In this document: in pieces, positions 9,048 to 17,804 of the stretch
Layout: the number at the start of each line of letters is the position of its first letter
How positions within the stretch are numbered: the stretch's first letter is position 1
DNA from: Terriglobus roseus DSM 18391
GTDB lineage: Bacteria > Acidobacteriota > Terriglobia > Terriglobales > Acidobacteriaceae
NCBI RefSeq assembly: GCF_000265425.1
Contig: NC_018014.1
Location: forward strand, 1-64,000
Direction of reading: 5' to 3'
Length of the DNA: 64,000 bases
Translations under genes and position numbers: made by a program
The notes under the pieces: model-generated
The model's database searches: none
Seen by the model: the letters and a program-made list of their open reading frames with translations, nothing else
Told to the model about the DNA's origin: nothing

Positions 9048-9362
9048 CTAGACGCTCTGCCGGCGAATCCGGCGCACCAGCAGCGATCCCAGGTAACATG
9101 CGGCAGCGACCAGTACCGTGATCCCTACCGGCAGGCCAAACCAGCGGTACGCCAGCGAAAAGTCCGGCTTGTGCCCCGCCGCCGTCATCACCAGCATGCC
9201 CATGATCGCAAGGAACGTCGCGAAGAAGAACGATGCGACGCCGCAGGCGACAGTCAGCAGCAACGTCTGGAAGACGGAAAAATCGCCCACGGGCGCGCCC
9301 AGGAAGCGGGGTCCGGTGTAGTTCGGAGCGTAGGTTGGGCGGTTGTTTGCGGTGTTTGCCAT
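9048..9362 (-). CDS. Small two-helix membrane protein, unknown function
   Basis: 104 aa from the ATG at 9362 (MANTANNRPTYAPNYTGPRF). A longer in-frame extension upstream overlaps an opposite-strand gene and is rejected. It has a soluble Asn/Pro-rich N-terminus, two clear transmembrane segments (about 33-58 and 75-95) and a basic C-terminus LVRRIRRQSV, so both ends are likely cytoplasmic. It lies 21 bases upstream of the MFS transporter and is probably co-transcribed. No known family is recognised. Confidence 0.65.
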   Translation of the reverse strand: MANTANNRPTYAPNYTGPRFLGAPVGDFSVFQTLLLTVACGVASFFFATFLAIMGMLVMTAAGHKPDFSLAYRWFGLPVGITVLVAAACYLGSLLVRRIRRQSV

Positions 9363-9471
9363 GGCTCTCAGCTCTCTTCTGCCGCGCATCGTCCCGCGGC
9401 GTCTGCGCCATTCTCGCGGTGTCGCGCAATTCTCGCGATGCGGGGGCGCTACACCGTTAGAATACCTGCTG

Positions 9472-10314
9472 ATGCCAGATGCCCTGATGACCGATCTGCT
9501 GACGCCGGAAGAGGCAGCCGAGCAGGCCACCGCTACCACCGCACCCAACGGGGTTCGATACGCCACACTGGGCCGGCTGGATTCGCCTACAACCACCCCC
9601 GCAGAGCTCACGCGGCTGGTGAACGCCGTACCCGCATCCATCGCCAGCGGCCTGTCGAAACACTTGTACTTCTTCGTTCCGCTTGCGCTCTCCGGTGCGC
9701 GCCTCGCCGGCGAAGACTCCGCGCCCGTCGCGCCCTTTCCCGTCTCGGACATCACGCTGATCGCACCGGCATACAGCGCCGCGCTCGTCGACAAGGCCAT
9801 CTGCCACCGCAACGCACGCATCGCCGGCGAAGAGTACGTCTTCCTCAGCAGTCGCCTGCACACCGACCGGTTCGCCTTGGCGTTTGAGTTCTTCATCAAC
9901 GTCGCCCACAACTTCGTCGACACCGTCGGTACTCCCACGGCCTTTGCAGACCTGGCGTGGCAGCAGGTCGTCGCTAACGTCCGCGGCGAGACCAGCATGG
10001 ACGCATGGGAAGATCGCGCCGCAGCCCAGGGCAAGCAAATCCCGGATGGCGACAGCGCCCGCATCCGTCCGATCCAAGCCACCGGCGGCATCGACGAAAA
10101 GGCACGGTCAGACTTCTACGCCGCCGCCTTCTCCGACGCGCTTGCGATCTATCTACTCAGCCTGCACCTGGACTTCGACTACGCCGACCTGCGCGAACGT
10201 GAATATCCGCTGCTCGCAGCGCCGGCCCTCGCCGAGCGCCTGAAGGCCGTCAACCGCCTCTTCCCGGCAAACGACGGCTATAAGTTTCAGATCCTCTACC
10301 GCCGTCGCAGCTAG
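9472..10314 (+). CDS. Hypothetical protein, 280 aa
   Basis: 280 aa from the ATG at 9472; a second ATG at 9487 is possible. It is soluble and mostly alpha-helical, with no signal peptide and no motif I recognise. Notable segments are FALAFEFFINVAHNFVDTVG, a Gly/Glu-rich middle and a C-terminal LLSLHLDFDYADLREREYPLL. Coding character is strong across the frame. Its TAG stop overlaps the TAG stop of the convergent hicA-like gene by two bases. Confidence 0.7.
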   Translation: MPDALMTDLLTPEEAAEQATATTAPNGVRYATLGRLDSPTTTPAELTRLVNAVPASIASGLSKHLYFFVPLALSGARLAGEDSAPVAPFPVSDITLIAPAYSAALVDKAICHRNARIAGEEYVFLSSRLHTDRFALAFEFFINVAHNFVDTVGTPTAFADLAWQQVVANVRGETSMDAWEDRAAAQGKQIPDGDSARIRPIQATGGIDEKARSDFYAAAFSDALAIYLLSLHLDFDYADLREREYPLLAAPALAERLKAVNRLFPANDGYKFQILYRRRS

Positions 10315-10559
10315 AGTTCGAACAGCGCGGCAAGCACTTCGTCGCGCGAAAGATCCTTCTGGTTTGACACCATCCGGATTAAAGAAGCCAGCGTGCCGAT
10401 ACGCAGTTCTTTGTGTGCGGGAACCGGTAACCGATGACCATGCGGCAACTCAGAGCGGAGCAGGATGTGGCTCCCTTCCTGGCCGACCACACGGTATCCC
10501 AGCCGCTCACACAAAAGATTAGTAAATGTGGCGCCACTGATACCGCGTGGAAGCTTCAT
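10311..10559 (-). CDS. hicA: HicA-family mRNA interferase toxin
   Basis: 82 aa with a dsRBD-like HicA/YcfA fold. The N-terminal MKLPRGISGATFTNLL leads to a strand pair containing GSHILL, whose His is the family's catalytic residue. Then comes the P-x-H-K-E-L-R-I-G-T-L segment typical of HicA, plus a helical tail. HicA toxins cleave mRNA in a translation-independent way until bound by HicB. The start overlaps the upstream antitoxin stop by four bases (ATGA), a translation-coupling arrangement. The stop overlaps that of the convergent hypothetical gene. Confidence 0.85.
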   Translation of the reverse strand: MKLPRGISGATFTNLLCERLGYRVVGQEGSHILLRSELPHGHRLPVPAHKELRIGTLASLIRMVSNQKDLSRDEVLAALFEL

Positions 10560-10792
10560 GCGGCCGTGAGCTCTTCTTTCGAGAGGTCGATGACCTCGGT
10601 GCGTACATGGCGCAACCGAACCGATTTAGGCTTGTGCGAGGGATCTTCCAAGTAAAAAACGTTCACGGCCTCGAGGACGTTTGCGCACAGCTCAGGCCAC
10701 GTGTCTCCTTGCGTGACAATGTCCTCAGTGAGCGCCTCGGCAACGTAGCCACCGTCATCTTCCTGCTGTACTTCGAAAATGAGCGAATCCAT
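10556..10792 (-). CDS. hicB: HicB-like antitoxin (UPF0150-type)
   Basis: 78 aa. It begins MDSLIFEVQQEDDGGYVAEA, a beta-beta-alpha partial RNase-H-like fold, followed by QGDTWPELCANVLEAVN, the family helix, and an acidic tail. It lacks an obvious C-terminal HTH/RHH DNA-binding domain, so autoregulation may be weak or need HicA. It is the first gene of the pair (hicB then hicA), the reverse of the E. coli hicAB order. It is divergent from ruvA, with 75 bases between them. Confidence 0.8.
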   Translation of the reverse strand: MDSLIFEVQQEDDGGYVAEALTEDIVTQGDTWPELCANVLEAVNVFYLEDPSHKPKSVRLRHVRTEVIDLSKEELTAA

Positions 10793-10867
10793 GCCGACAG
10801 CATACGCTCGAACAGCTGGATCAGCGATTATTTAGCGCACACCAAACCCTCTACAATCAGCCACAGC

Positions 10868-11482
10868 ATGATCGCTCATCTTCGCGGACGTCTCTTCAGC
10901 AAATCACCCAACCAGGCCATCGTCGACTGCGGCGGCGTGGGCTACGACGTCGCCATCACGGTGCCCACCTACTCGTCGCTCCCGGACGAGGGGGCGGAGA
11001 TTGCGCTGCACATCAACACCCAGGTCCGCGAGGACGCGATCGCTCTCTTCGGCTTCCTCGACCGCGATGAAAAGCGCCTCTTCGAGCGACTCATCACCGT
11101 CAGCGGTATTGGCCCGAAACTCGGGATCACGGTGCTCAGCGGCCTCTCCGCGACATCGCTCGTGGCGGCCATCCGCGGCGGCGATCACGCCACCCTGACG
11201 AAGATCCCCGGCATCGGCAAAAAAACTGCAGAGCGCGTCGTGCTCGAACTGAAGGATAAGCTCGACGACCTCTCAAGCGCCGTGCCCGTCCAGGGCGCAA
11301 CCGGCTTCCACGGCGGCCCCGTCATAGACGACGTGCTCTCTGCGCTCACCAACCTCGGCTACAAACGCGAGTCCGCACAGAAGGCCATCGAAACCGCCAT
11401 CGCAAAACACGAGACCACTGAACTCACAATCCGCACCGACTTCGATCAGCTCTTCCGCTACAGCATGGCCGCAATTCGGTAG
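10868..11482 (+). CDS. ruvA: Holliday junction branch-migration protein RuvA
   Basis: 204 aa from the ATG at 10868, which restores the normal MIAHLRGRL start; the frame is open further upstream but runs through hicB. Domain I is the OB fold. Domain II carries the two helix-hairpin-helix motifs VSGIGPKLG and IPGIGKKTAERVVLELKDKL that bind the junction. Domain III (DDVLSALTNLGYKRESAQKAI) contacts RuvB. The length matches the family. ruvB and ruvC are not in the window. Confidence 0.97.
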   Translation: MIAHLRGRLFSKSPNQAIVDCGGVGYDVAITVPTYSSLPDEGAEIALHINTQVREDAIALFGFLDRDEKRLFERLITVSGIGPKLGITVLSGLSATSLVAAIRGGDHATLTKIPGIGKKTAERVVLELKDKLDDLSSAVPVQGATGFHGGPVIDDVLSALTNLGYKRESAQKAIETAIAKHETTELTIRTDFDQLFRYSMAAIR

Positions 11483-11515
11483 CGCGGCCTGCTGCTGCTT
11501 CGTACAATCGGCGGC

Positions 11516-12040
11516 ATGAGCGACACGTTTCTCGCTGAGTCTATTGCCCTGTTGGAACGTTCACCCGCCGCGCTGGACGCACTGCTGCGCGGCCTGCCCG
11601 AGCCGTGGATCACGGCAACTGAAGGCCCCGGCACATGGTGCCCCTTCGATGTTCTCGGCCACCTTGTGCACGGCGAACATGGCGACTGGCTCACGCGCCT
11701 GCACCGCATCCTGGAACACGGCACCAGTGTGCCCTTTGATAAGTTCGACCGCGAAGCCATGTTCCACGAATCCGTTGGCAAGACGATGGATGGGCTGCTG
11801 GACGAGTTTGCGATGCTTCGCCGAAAGAATCTAGAAGAACTCCGCGCAATGGATCTTCAGCCAGCGCAACTAGCGCTCGTTGGCATGCACCCTTCCCTCG
11901 GCGAAGTAACCGCGCGCCAGCTCATTGGGGCATGGACCGCCCACGACATGACCCACGTCGTACAGATCGCACGCGTCATGGGCAAGCGCTACAACGAGGC
12001 GTGCGGGCCGTGGGCCCAGTTCATGTCGGTAATGAAGTAG
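11516..12040 (+). CDS. DinB-superfamily (DfsB) protein
   Basis: 174 aa four-helix-bundle protein. The metal-binding His triad of DinB-like proteins can be traced: His in LGHLVHGEHGDW, and two in WTAHDMTHVVQI. Members are often thiol-dependent transferases or isomerases, and many have no assigned function. It starts 33 bases after ruvA and could be co-transcribed. It is convergent with the Gfo/Idh/MocA gene, with a 9-base gap. Confidence 0.8.
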   Translation: MSDTFLAESIALLERSPAALDALLRGLPEPWITATEGPGTWCPFDVLGHLVHGEHGDWLTRLHRILEHGTSVPFDKFDREAMFHESVGKTMDGLLDEFAMLRRKNLEELRAMDLQPAQLALVGMHPSLGEVTARQLIGAWTAHDMTHVVQIARVMGKRYNEACGPWAQFMSVMK

Positions 12041-12049
12041 CTGGGTACT

Positions 12050-13210
12050 CTACAGTCCGGCTCGCTCTGCATGCGAAGCGATCGCGGCGTTGATCTCCAG
12101 CGCCAGCGCCAATGCAGCGCGGCCATTCTCTGCACTGACACGGGGTGTTGTGCGGGTACGTACCGCTTCGAGGAAGGATTCAATCTCCAGCCGCAAAGGC
12201 TCACCCGGATCCGTCGGTACCTTGCGCAGCGACAGACCCGCAGAAGGATGTGCCGCGGCCGCGGCGAGCCCACTGCGCGCCGCGAGGTCTGCGGCGATGG
12301 GCGAATCGGCCGCAACACCTTCTTTGGCCGCGCGCAGTTGCGCGAGGTGCGCTTCGACCTCTTCGTTCGAGTGCGTCTCGCTGGCTGTTATGCCTGCGCC
12401 GCCGGCGAAGAGTGCCTGCATCTGTGCGGGTGTTAGCGATGCGGCTGCCGTTACGTCGATCATCAGCAGGTCCTGCCGCGCGAAGTCGAGCGAGAGGTAC
12501 TGGTGCGGCTGGAAGAAACGGAGCTTGCGTACCCGCTCGGTGCTGATGCGGCTGGCGGTGAAGTTTGCGACGGCGCCGCTCTCGAATTCCACGCGAACAT
12601 TCGCAATATCAGTCTTTTGCGAAAGAACGGGAAGGCCCACGGCGCGGACTTCGCGCACGGGAGATGCGGCCATTGTCAGCACGACGTCGAGGTCGTGGAT
12701 CATCAGATCCAGCACGACGTCCACGTCCAGCGAGCGCGGCGTGAAGATGCTGAGCCGGTGACTTTCGAAAAACATGGGCCGATTGAGCAGCGGAACGGCT
12801 GCGGTTACGGCAGGATTGAATCGTTCCAGATGCCCAATCTGAACGACCCGGTCATGCAGCTTCGCAGCAGCCAGGATCGCGTCAGCTTCCTCGAGCGTGC
12901 CGGCGATCGGCTTCTCGATCAGCACGTCGATTCCGGCGGCCATCAGCGCGGTGGCAGCGGCGGCATGGAAGATGGTTGGCGTGCAGACGCTGGCTGCCGC
13001 AATGGGCAGACCTGCGGCGAGCAGATCTGCCACGGAAGCGAAGACGGGGATGCCGTAGTCGGCTGCGATGGCTGACCGCGCGGCTTCGCTGGGATCGATG
13101 CACGCCGCCAGGCGCACGCCGTCCGCTTCCAGCGCGCGGTAGACACGCAGATGATTGCGCCCGAAGGCGCCTGCACCTACCACCGCTACCTGTATTGAGG
13201 AGGAACTCAT
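12050..13210 (-). CDS. Gfo/Idh/MocA-family NAD(P)-dependent oxidoreductase
   Basis: 386 aa. The N-terminal Rossmann domain starts VAVVGAGAFGRNHLRVYRAL. The family signature EKPIAG is near residue 140 (its Lys is usually catalytic). The alpha/beta substrate domain follows. Substrates are typically sugars, inositols or UDP-sugars. The similarity to enzymes at the start of lipid A or O-antigen sugar synthesis is only general. It lies 11 bases after a small co-directional gene, so the two may be co-transcribed. Confidence 0.87.
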   Translation of the reverse strand: MSSSSIQVAVVGAGAFGRNHLRVYRALEADGVRLAACIDPSEAARSAIAADYGIPVFASVADLLAAGLPIAAASVCTPTIFHAAAATALMAAGIDVLIEKPIAGTLEEADAILAAAKLHDRVVQIGHLERFNPAVTAAVPLLNRPMFFESHRLSIFTPRSLDVDVVLDLMIHDLDVVLTMAASPVREVRAVGLPVLSQKTDIANVRVEFESGAVANFTASRISTERVRKLRFFQPHQYLSLDFARQDLLMIDVTAAASLTPAQMQALFAGGAGITASETHSNEEVEAHLAQLRAAKEGVAADSPIAADLAARSGLAAAAAHPSAGLSLRKVPTDPGEPLRLEIESFLEAVRTRTTPRVSAENGRAALALALEINAAIASHAERAGL

Positions 13211-13221
13211 CCGGGAGAGGC

Positions 13222-13431
13222 TTACTTCGCCGGAGCTTCAACCGCCTGACGGCACTTGCCGTACAGATCCAGCAGCTGCGTTACCTGATCTTCGCCCTTG
13301 GGGCTGGAGGAACCACCAAAGCCGGGCGTTCCGCCGCCGTGGTTCTTGACCACGTTGGTGGTGGAGGCGATGAATTTCAGCAGGTCCAGCGCAATGTCTT
13401 CCGTACGCCGTGCGGCAATCGAAGTGTCCAT
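13222..13431 (-). CDS. Small hypothetical protein (69 aa)
   Basis: 69 aa from the ATG at 13431, preceded by GGTGAGGG; a GTG start at 13467 would add 12 residues but has a weaker site. Sequence: helical N-terminus (MDTSIAARRTEDIALDLLKF), Gly/Pro/Ser-rich middle, helical C-terminus LDLYGKCRQAVEAPAK. No recognised domain. It is probably co-transcribed with the downstream Gfo/Idh/MocA oxidoreductase. Confidence 0.65.
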   Translation of the reverse strand: MDTSIAARRTEDIALDLLKFIASTTNVVKNHGGGTPGFGGSSSPKGEDQVTQLLDLYGKCRQAVEAPAK

Positions 13432-13926
13432 AAAGCCCTCACCGTCATCGTAAATCAGCGCGGTCACGTCACTTTTCTTTCCCTATAACTCATTCAAAAC
13501 AAACACAGTAGTGATTTGGCGTTCCGCAAAAGTGGGACATTCCCGCGTTGGATTGATACACTTGGACTCAACAGGGCGGCGTATTCCTCCGGCAACACCG
13601 GCAAACGGGGATACAGCCAGCCAGGCACCAATGCGGGTTCGACCCACTTGCTGCAACAGAATGACAGCATCGAGCAGGCGCTCAGCGTCGCTTGAATGTT
13701 AGATCGGCAAGGCGCCGCCAAGAGCGCCCAAATCCCAACGCGAGAGAAGACGAAGAAGACAGCGGAGCTCAGGGACATTACTCGTGCGTTTTTGTACCTC
13801 GTTTTTCTGAGGGGTCAGACTCCCACCGTATGCCAACCCTGTGACCAGCATCATGAAACACGCGCGTCCAAACCAGACCAGGGACGCAACTCCATCCGCT
13901 ACGCTTTTCGTCTTGCAGGTTACTGC
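13432..13926. other. Intergenic stretch without a supportable gene
   Basis: About 495 bases between the small hypothetical gene and rlpA. Open frames on both strands have poor coding character. A GGGTTCGACCC motif near 13636 resembles a T-arm, but no tRNA can be folded around it. The frame of rlpA is open back to 13696, but those codons look non-coding. Confidence 0.5.
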
Positions 13927-14580
13927 TTGAACGTCCACTACACCGATAACGGTTCGGAACTCTTCATTGCCTCCTTGGCTCGCGCCGGCCGCTCTGTATC
14001 GGCCGCTCGCCGCGCCGGTTCCAACACCCTCTCACGCACCCTGCTGCATGCGCGCGCGCTTCTTCGCGTTGCCCGCCGCCGTCCGTCGCTGGCACTCGGC
14101 CTTGCCGTCGCCGCAGGATCGGCCCTCAGCGCAGTCGGTGCTACCGAAATCGTCCTTTCGCACCGCACGGAGATGCGTTCCGCAGCACTGGCGCCCGCGC
14201 AGTTGGTGCCACACATCGCGCCTCCCGCGCCGCCTACCGCCGCGGTTGCGAAGCCGCACCATCACTTTCTGGGTCTGCACAGTAATCCGCTGCGCGGCCT
14301 CGCATCCTGGTATGGCACCGTCTGGAACGGCCGCAAGACAGCCAGTGGCGAGACCTTTGATGAGACCAAGCTGACTGCCGCGCACAAGACGCTGCCGCTG
14401 GGCACCCTCGTCCGCGTGACGAACCTAGACTCCATGCGTTCCGTGATCGTGAAGATCAACGACCGCGGCACACTCGCACCCAACCGCGTGATCGACCTCT
14501 CTTCCGCCGCCGCAATGGAACTGGGCATGCTGCAGAAGGGCCTGGCCAACGTGAAACTCGAGGTTCTTGGCAGGACATAG
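13927..14580 (+). CDS. rlpA: RlpA-like septal ring lytic transglycosylase / double-psi beta-barrel protein
   Basis: 217 aa if started at the TTG at 13927 (GCAGG seven bases upstream). The start is uncertain and in-frame alternatives exist from 13696. An N-terminal basic stretch and a hydrophobic segment (PSLALGLAVAAGSALSAVGA) act as a signal or anchor. A Pro/Ala linker leads to the C-terminal double-psi beta-barrel with GLASWYGTVWNGRKTASGE, AAHKTLPLGTLVRVTN and VKINDRGTL. The catalytic-type Asp of the NDRG motif is present. RlpA acts in the periplasm on denuded peptidoglycan glycans during division. No SPOR domain is visible. Confidence 0.85.
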   Translation: MNVHYTDNGSELFIASLARAGRSVSAARRAGSNTLSRTLLHARALLRVARRRPSLALGLAVAAGSALSAVGATEIVLSHRTEMRSAALAPAQLVPHIAPPAPPTAAVAKPHHHFLGLHSNPLRGLASWYGTVWNGRKTASGETFDETKLTAAHKTLPLGTLVRVTNLDSMRSVIVKINDRGTLAPNRVIDLSSAAAMELGMLQKGLANVKLEVLGRT

Positions 14581-14603
14581 ACCGCTGGCTATTTTGAGTT
14601 GAG

Positions 14604-14631
14604 ACTGAGGGTCGCCGATGCGGCCCTCAGT
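14604..14631 (+). terminator. Terminator-like hairpin after rlpA
   Basis: A 12-bp stem (ACTGAGGGTCGC / GCGGCCCTCAGT, one G-U pair) with a CGAT loop, 24 bases after the stop, followed by TGCGTTT. Confidence 0.7.
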
Positions 14632-14847
14632 TGCGTTTGAAGCCGAAAATCGTGCCTTCCCAGCCACTTTCGCGCCTTTCGCACGCCTTTAGGGGCCGCG
14701 CACATACAGCACGGTTCAAGCAAACCTCACCCATCTGTTTCGTATCGTGAAACAGGATGTGACGCGATATGGCGGTTTTTGACAGATACCGACAGTCTAA
14801 GTTTCCAGATCATTTGAACGTGGAATGAGCAGAACTGGAGACGTCCT

Positions 14848-15648
14848 ATGAATAAAATGCTTCTCGTAATCGCCGGACTCGGCATCGCATCTTCTCTGCC
14901 CCTCGCTGCCACAGCGGAACAGATGGGCCAGAGCGCACAGCCGGGATACCCGCGGGTGCTTCGTACCGACACCTCGTGGTCAGGCTTCTATGCCGGTCTG
15001 AATCTTGGCGGCGGCTTCGGCAACAACAGCATTGTGACGACCGGACAGGTGACGGCAAACGTCAATAACGTGAACGGCGGCGCACGCACCCCGCTCACTT
15101 CGGTCGACCGCAGCGGCATCATCGGTGGCGGCCAGATCGGCTATGACCACCAGTTCCAGCACTTCGTCCTGGGTCTCGAAACGGACCTGGCCGGCACTGG
15201 CATCTCCGGTCAGCGCACCGTCGTCACCACCGCTCTGACAGGTGGGGCCAGCCTGAACAACACATTCAGCTCGAACCTGAAGTCCCTCGGCACGGTCCGC
15301 GGTCGCGTCGGTCTTGCTGCCGGCCGCGTCCTGTTCTACGGCACTGGCGGTCTTGCCTACGGTTCGACTGAGTCCTCGGCGAATTTCTTCGGGCCCTCCC
15401 CAACAAACGTTCTACAGTTCACCGCGAACAATTCCAGCATGTCGACCGGCTACGCCGTCGGCGGCGGCGCCGAGTACAAGATGGCTCGCCACCTCTCGAC
15501 CAAGGCAGAGTATCTCTACTACAAGCTTGAGGATCAGACCCTGAATGTCGCCGTGATCGCAGGCTCCGGCGGCGGCGGTACGGGCTACAACACCACCTTC
15601 CAGAGCAAGGGCAACGTCCTTCGCCTGGGTGCCAACTACCGCTTCTAA
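14848..15648 (+). CDS. Outer-membrane beta-barrel protein (OmpA-like/porin-family barrel)
   Basis: 266 aa. Residues 1-23 are a signal peptide (ends LAATAEQ). The mature protein is a small Gly/aromatic barrel: WSGFYAGLNLGGGFG, IGGGQIGYDHQFQHFVLGLE, GRVLFYGTGGLAYG and the final LGANYRF, whose terminal Phe is the outer-membrane insertion signal. It matches the short eight-strand outer-membrane barrels common in alphaproteobacteria and acidobacteria and has no peptidoglycan-binding domain. Role is probably structural or adhesive. It is monocistronic, flanked by hairpins on both sides. Confidence 0.85.
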   Translation: MNKMLLVIAGLGIASSLPLAATAEQMGQSAQPGYPRVLRTDTSWSGFYAGLNLGGGFGNNSIVTTGQVTANVNNVNGGARTPLTSVDRSGIIGGGQIGYDHQFQHFVLGLETDLAGTGISGQRTVVTTALTGGASLNNTFSSNLKSLGTVRGRVGLAAGRVLFYGTGGLAYGSTESSANFFGPSPTNVLQFTANNSSMSTGYAVGGGAEYKMARHLSTKAEYLYYKLEDQTLNVAVIAGSGGGGTGYNTTFQSKGNVLRLGANYRF

Positions 15649-15669
15649 GAAACCAATAACCCTCCCCAC

Positions 15670-15698
15670 CCCGGGCGCACAGTTTCTGTGCGCCCGGG
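15670..15698 (+). terminator. Strong hairpin after the outer-membrane barrel gene
   Basis: A perfect 13-bp stem (CCCGGGCGCACAG / CTGTGCGCCCGGG) with a TTT loop. No T-run follows, so it may stabilise the mRNA end rather than terminate transcription. Confidence 0.65.
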
Positions 15699-15817
15699 AG
15701 TCATTGCAACGCTGTTACATCCTGCTAAGGCGTGTCGGATGACGAGTTTAACTGTCGTTCAGCCGACACCGAATGTACCCAATGCACTGCGAAGAAAAGT
15801 CCGCCTGGCGGAAAGAA

Positions 15818-17422
15818 TTACCCGGTCGCAGTGTCGGCCAGACGGAACCGAACCGCCTGAAAAGGCTTTACTTTCAACCGAAGTTTTGCAGTCTTTCCGC
15901 GGAAGTTTCCGGGCACCATGGTGATGGTGTTCGCTGCCGGATCGATCAACTCGGCGGTGTATGAAGCATCCGGCAGAGGGAACTCGTACCAGACGGGCTG
16001 ATGCGAATCCAGGTAGTACAAGATGGTCTCGGCCGTCTTGCCATCGGGCGCATAGGCGATCGCATTCAGATAGTAAGGGTTCACGGGTGCATCGAAGCCC
16101 ATGCGTGACGATGGCCTGGGTGCACTCTCCTCGACGAGTCTGCGCAGCTGCGCGATGCCTGCCGAGCTTTCGCCATGCAGTGTGCCGCCATGCGCCCACC
16201 ATAGCGTAGGTGTTGTGTCTTCGTTGAAGGCGGCGTCCGTCTCCGGCAGGTACGTTTCGCCGTGCGTGACGTAGCAGCCGTTGATCACGCCCAGCCAGAA
16301 GCGTCGCAGCATCTCTGCCGCACTGATGTTGCCCCACCGCTTGTTCAGATTGCCTTCATACTTACACTCGTCGAAGACCATCGGTTTCTTCCAGGCAGCA
16401 AGCCTGCCGGGCGCTTTCTCGAACTCATCGGTCTGCAGGCTGGCGTGCGTCACCCATGGCCGCGCGTAGTCATACATGGTCACTGAGTAGTGGATCGAGC
16501 GCAGATGCCCATGCGCATCCGCGCTCTCAAGCACATGAAATAACCGATCAAAGTCCGCAAGCGTCTTCGACTTCATCAGGTCCCACTCATTCGCCAGTGA
16601 CCACCACACGTTGCGATAAGCACCCAGCCGCGCAACCAGATAACGCAGGTAAAACGCATCCGTCTCCGCGCTCATGGACTGGTAGCCCCAGCGATCGTAC
16701 GGATGAAAGAGGATCAGATCGGCCTCAATCCCCATCGCCTGCAGGTCGAGAATCCGCCGCTCCAGATGCGCGAAAAAACGTGGGTCAAAGCGGGTGTAAT
16801 CGTTGGTCGTGCCACTGCGTGCGAAGGGATAGAACTCCGGTTCGTTGTGGTTGTACTCGTAGTGCTTGGGAAAGACGCACATGCGAATCTTGTTGAATGG
16901 CGCGGCTTTCAGCGTTGCCAGCGTCTGCTGCTGCAGAGCCTCCGGCTGGTGGATCCACGCATAGCTCGTCGTGCCGAAGGGGAAGTACGGCGTGCCGTCC
17001 GCATAGCTGAAGTGCTGCGTATTGTGTACGACTACCGGGCCATGTGCGCCGGGCTTCGCATCCGTTGCGTCGAAGCGGCCTGCGTGTCCTCGCAGTTGCG
17101 GCGCGTCGCTCTCGGTCGTGTACGTCCAAGGGCCCTTCGCGTCCGGCATAAAGCGCGCCTTGTATTTGCCATCGCCATCGTAGAAGCCGTCCACGGAGAC
17201 CCGCCGGTTCCCCTGCGAGAGGACCACTGACCAGCGCACCTTCCAGGGGTTGATTACGGCATCTTCGCGGGGGCCCTGGAGGGTCAGTTCGAAGATCTCC
17301 CACACGCGCACACTGGCATGTTGGGCGGTGCTTGTTGGCTGTGCCGGAATGGCAGCTGGCAGAAGCGCGGCGGCGACCGCACCACTCAATTTCAATGCAT
17401 CGCGACGGGACAAATTCTTCAC
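15818..17422 (-). CDS. Tat-exported glycoside-hydrolase-like protein (DUF5060/DUF4038 architecture)
   Basis: 534 aa. The N-terminus has a twin-arginine signal (SRRDALKLSG, then a hydrophobic stretch ending AIPAQ). Next comes a beta-sandwich domain of DUF5060 type (about 40-130, WEIFELTLQGP). A TIM-barrel of the DUF4038 type follows (GTPYFPFGTTSYAW, then LFHPYDRWGYQ), with the Asn-Glu pair in WWSLANEWDLM and a second Glu in VFDECKYEG. These are positioned like the acid/base and nucleophile of clan-A glycosidases. A C-terminal beta domain ends the protein. Plant-polysaccharide side-chain hydrolysis in the periplasm is plausible. The substrate is unknown. Confidence 0.8.
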   Translation of the reverse strand: MKNLSRRDALKLSGAVAAALLPAAIPAQPTSTAQHASVRVWEIFELTLQGPREDAVINPWKVRWSVVLSQGNRRVSVDGFYDGDGKYKARFMPDAKGPWTYTTESDAPQLRGHAGRFDATDAKPGAHGPVVVHNTQHFSYADGTPYFPFGTTSYAWIHQPEALQQQTLATLKAAPFNKIRMCVFPKHYEYNHNEPEFYPFARSGTTNDYTRFDPRFFAHLERRILDLQAMGIEADLILFHPYDRWGYQSMSAETDAFYLRYLVARLGAYRNVWWSLANEWDLMKSKTLADFDRLFHVLESADAHGHLRSIHYSVTMYDYARPWVTHASLQTDEFEKAPGRLAAWKKPMVFDECKYEGNLNKRWGNISAAEMLRRFWLGVINGCYVTHGETYLPETDAAFNEDTTPTLWWAHGGTLHGESSAGIAQLRRLVEESAPRPSSRMGFDAPVNPYYLNAIAYAPDGKTAETILYYLDSHQPVWYEFPLPDASYTAELIDPAANTITMVPGNFRGKTAKLRLKVKPFQAVRFRLADTATG

Positions 17423-17578
17423 GCGATCAGCTTACAAGCGCAATGGCAGTCCGCTTGCATATAAACCCTGTACACGCATCATTTAGCCGGTTCGGCATAG
17501 TTCTCACGTTTACGCAAGTCGCGTGCGACGGAGTCATTTTCTGCTCGGACCCACTAGACGTGAAGGAGAACTACGCCG

Positions 17579-17713
17579 ATGAAATTCCTGCGGCCAAAAC
17601 GTAGCGAAATGGTAACGATCTCTCACACAAAGGGCGCAGAGGCATTGACCGGATTAGGCATACCGGTGATGCGCAAGTCGCAACCAGAACGTAACGTACC
17701 TCTGCCACAATGA
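17579..17713 (+). CDS. Possible small basic ORF (44 aa) in the 17.4-17.8 kb gap
   Basis: The 382-base gap between the glycosidase-like gene and the next secreted-protein gene holds an ATG ORF of 44 aa (MKFLRPKRSEMVTISHTKGA...) with AAGGAGA 11 bases upstream. Spacing is long and there is no family match, so this is a weak call. No other gene is seen in the gap. Confidence 0.25.
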   Translation: MKFLRPKRSEMVTISHTKGAEALTGLGIPVMRKSQPERNVPLPQ

Positions 17714-17804
17714 CTCAGGCCCGAAACAGGACTTACGACCTGGGTAAGAAAAACTAGAACCACAGAGCACTCCACAGCTCAACTCCCGTGCCGAGGAACT
17801 ACAA

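Noticed and set aside
13600-13680. T-arm-like GGGTTCGACCC suggesting a tRNA
   Set aside because: No acceptor, D or anticodon arms fold around it.
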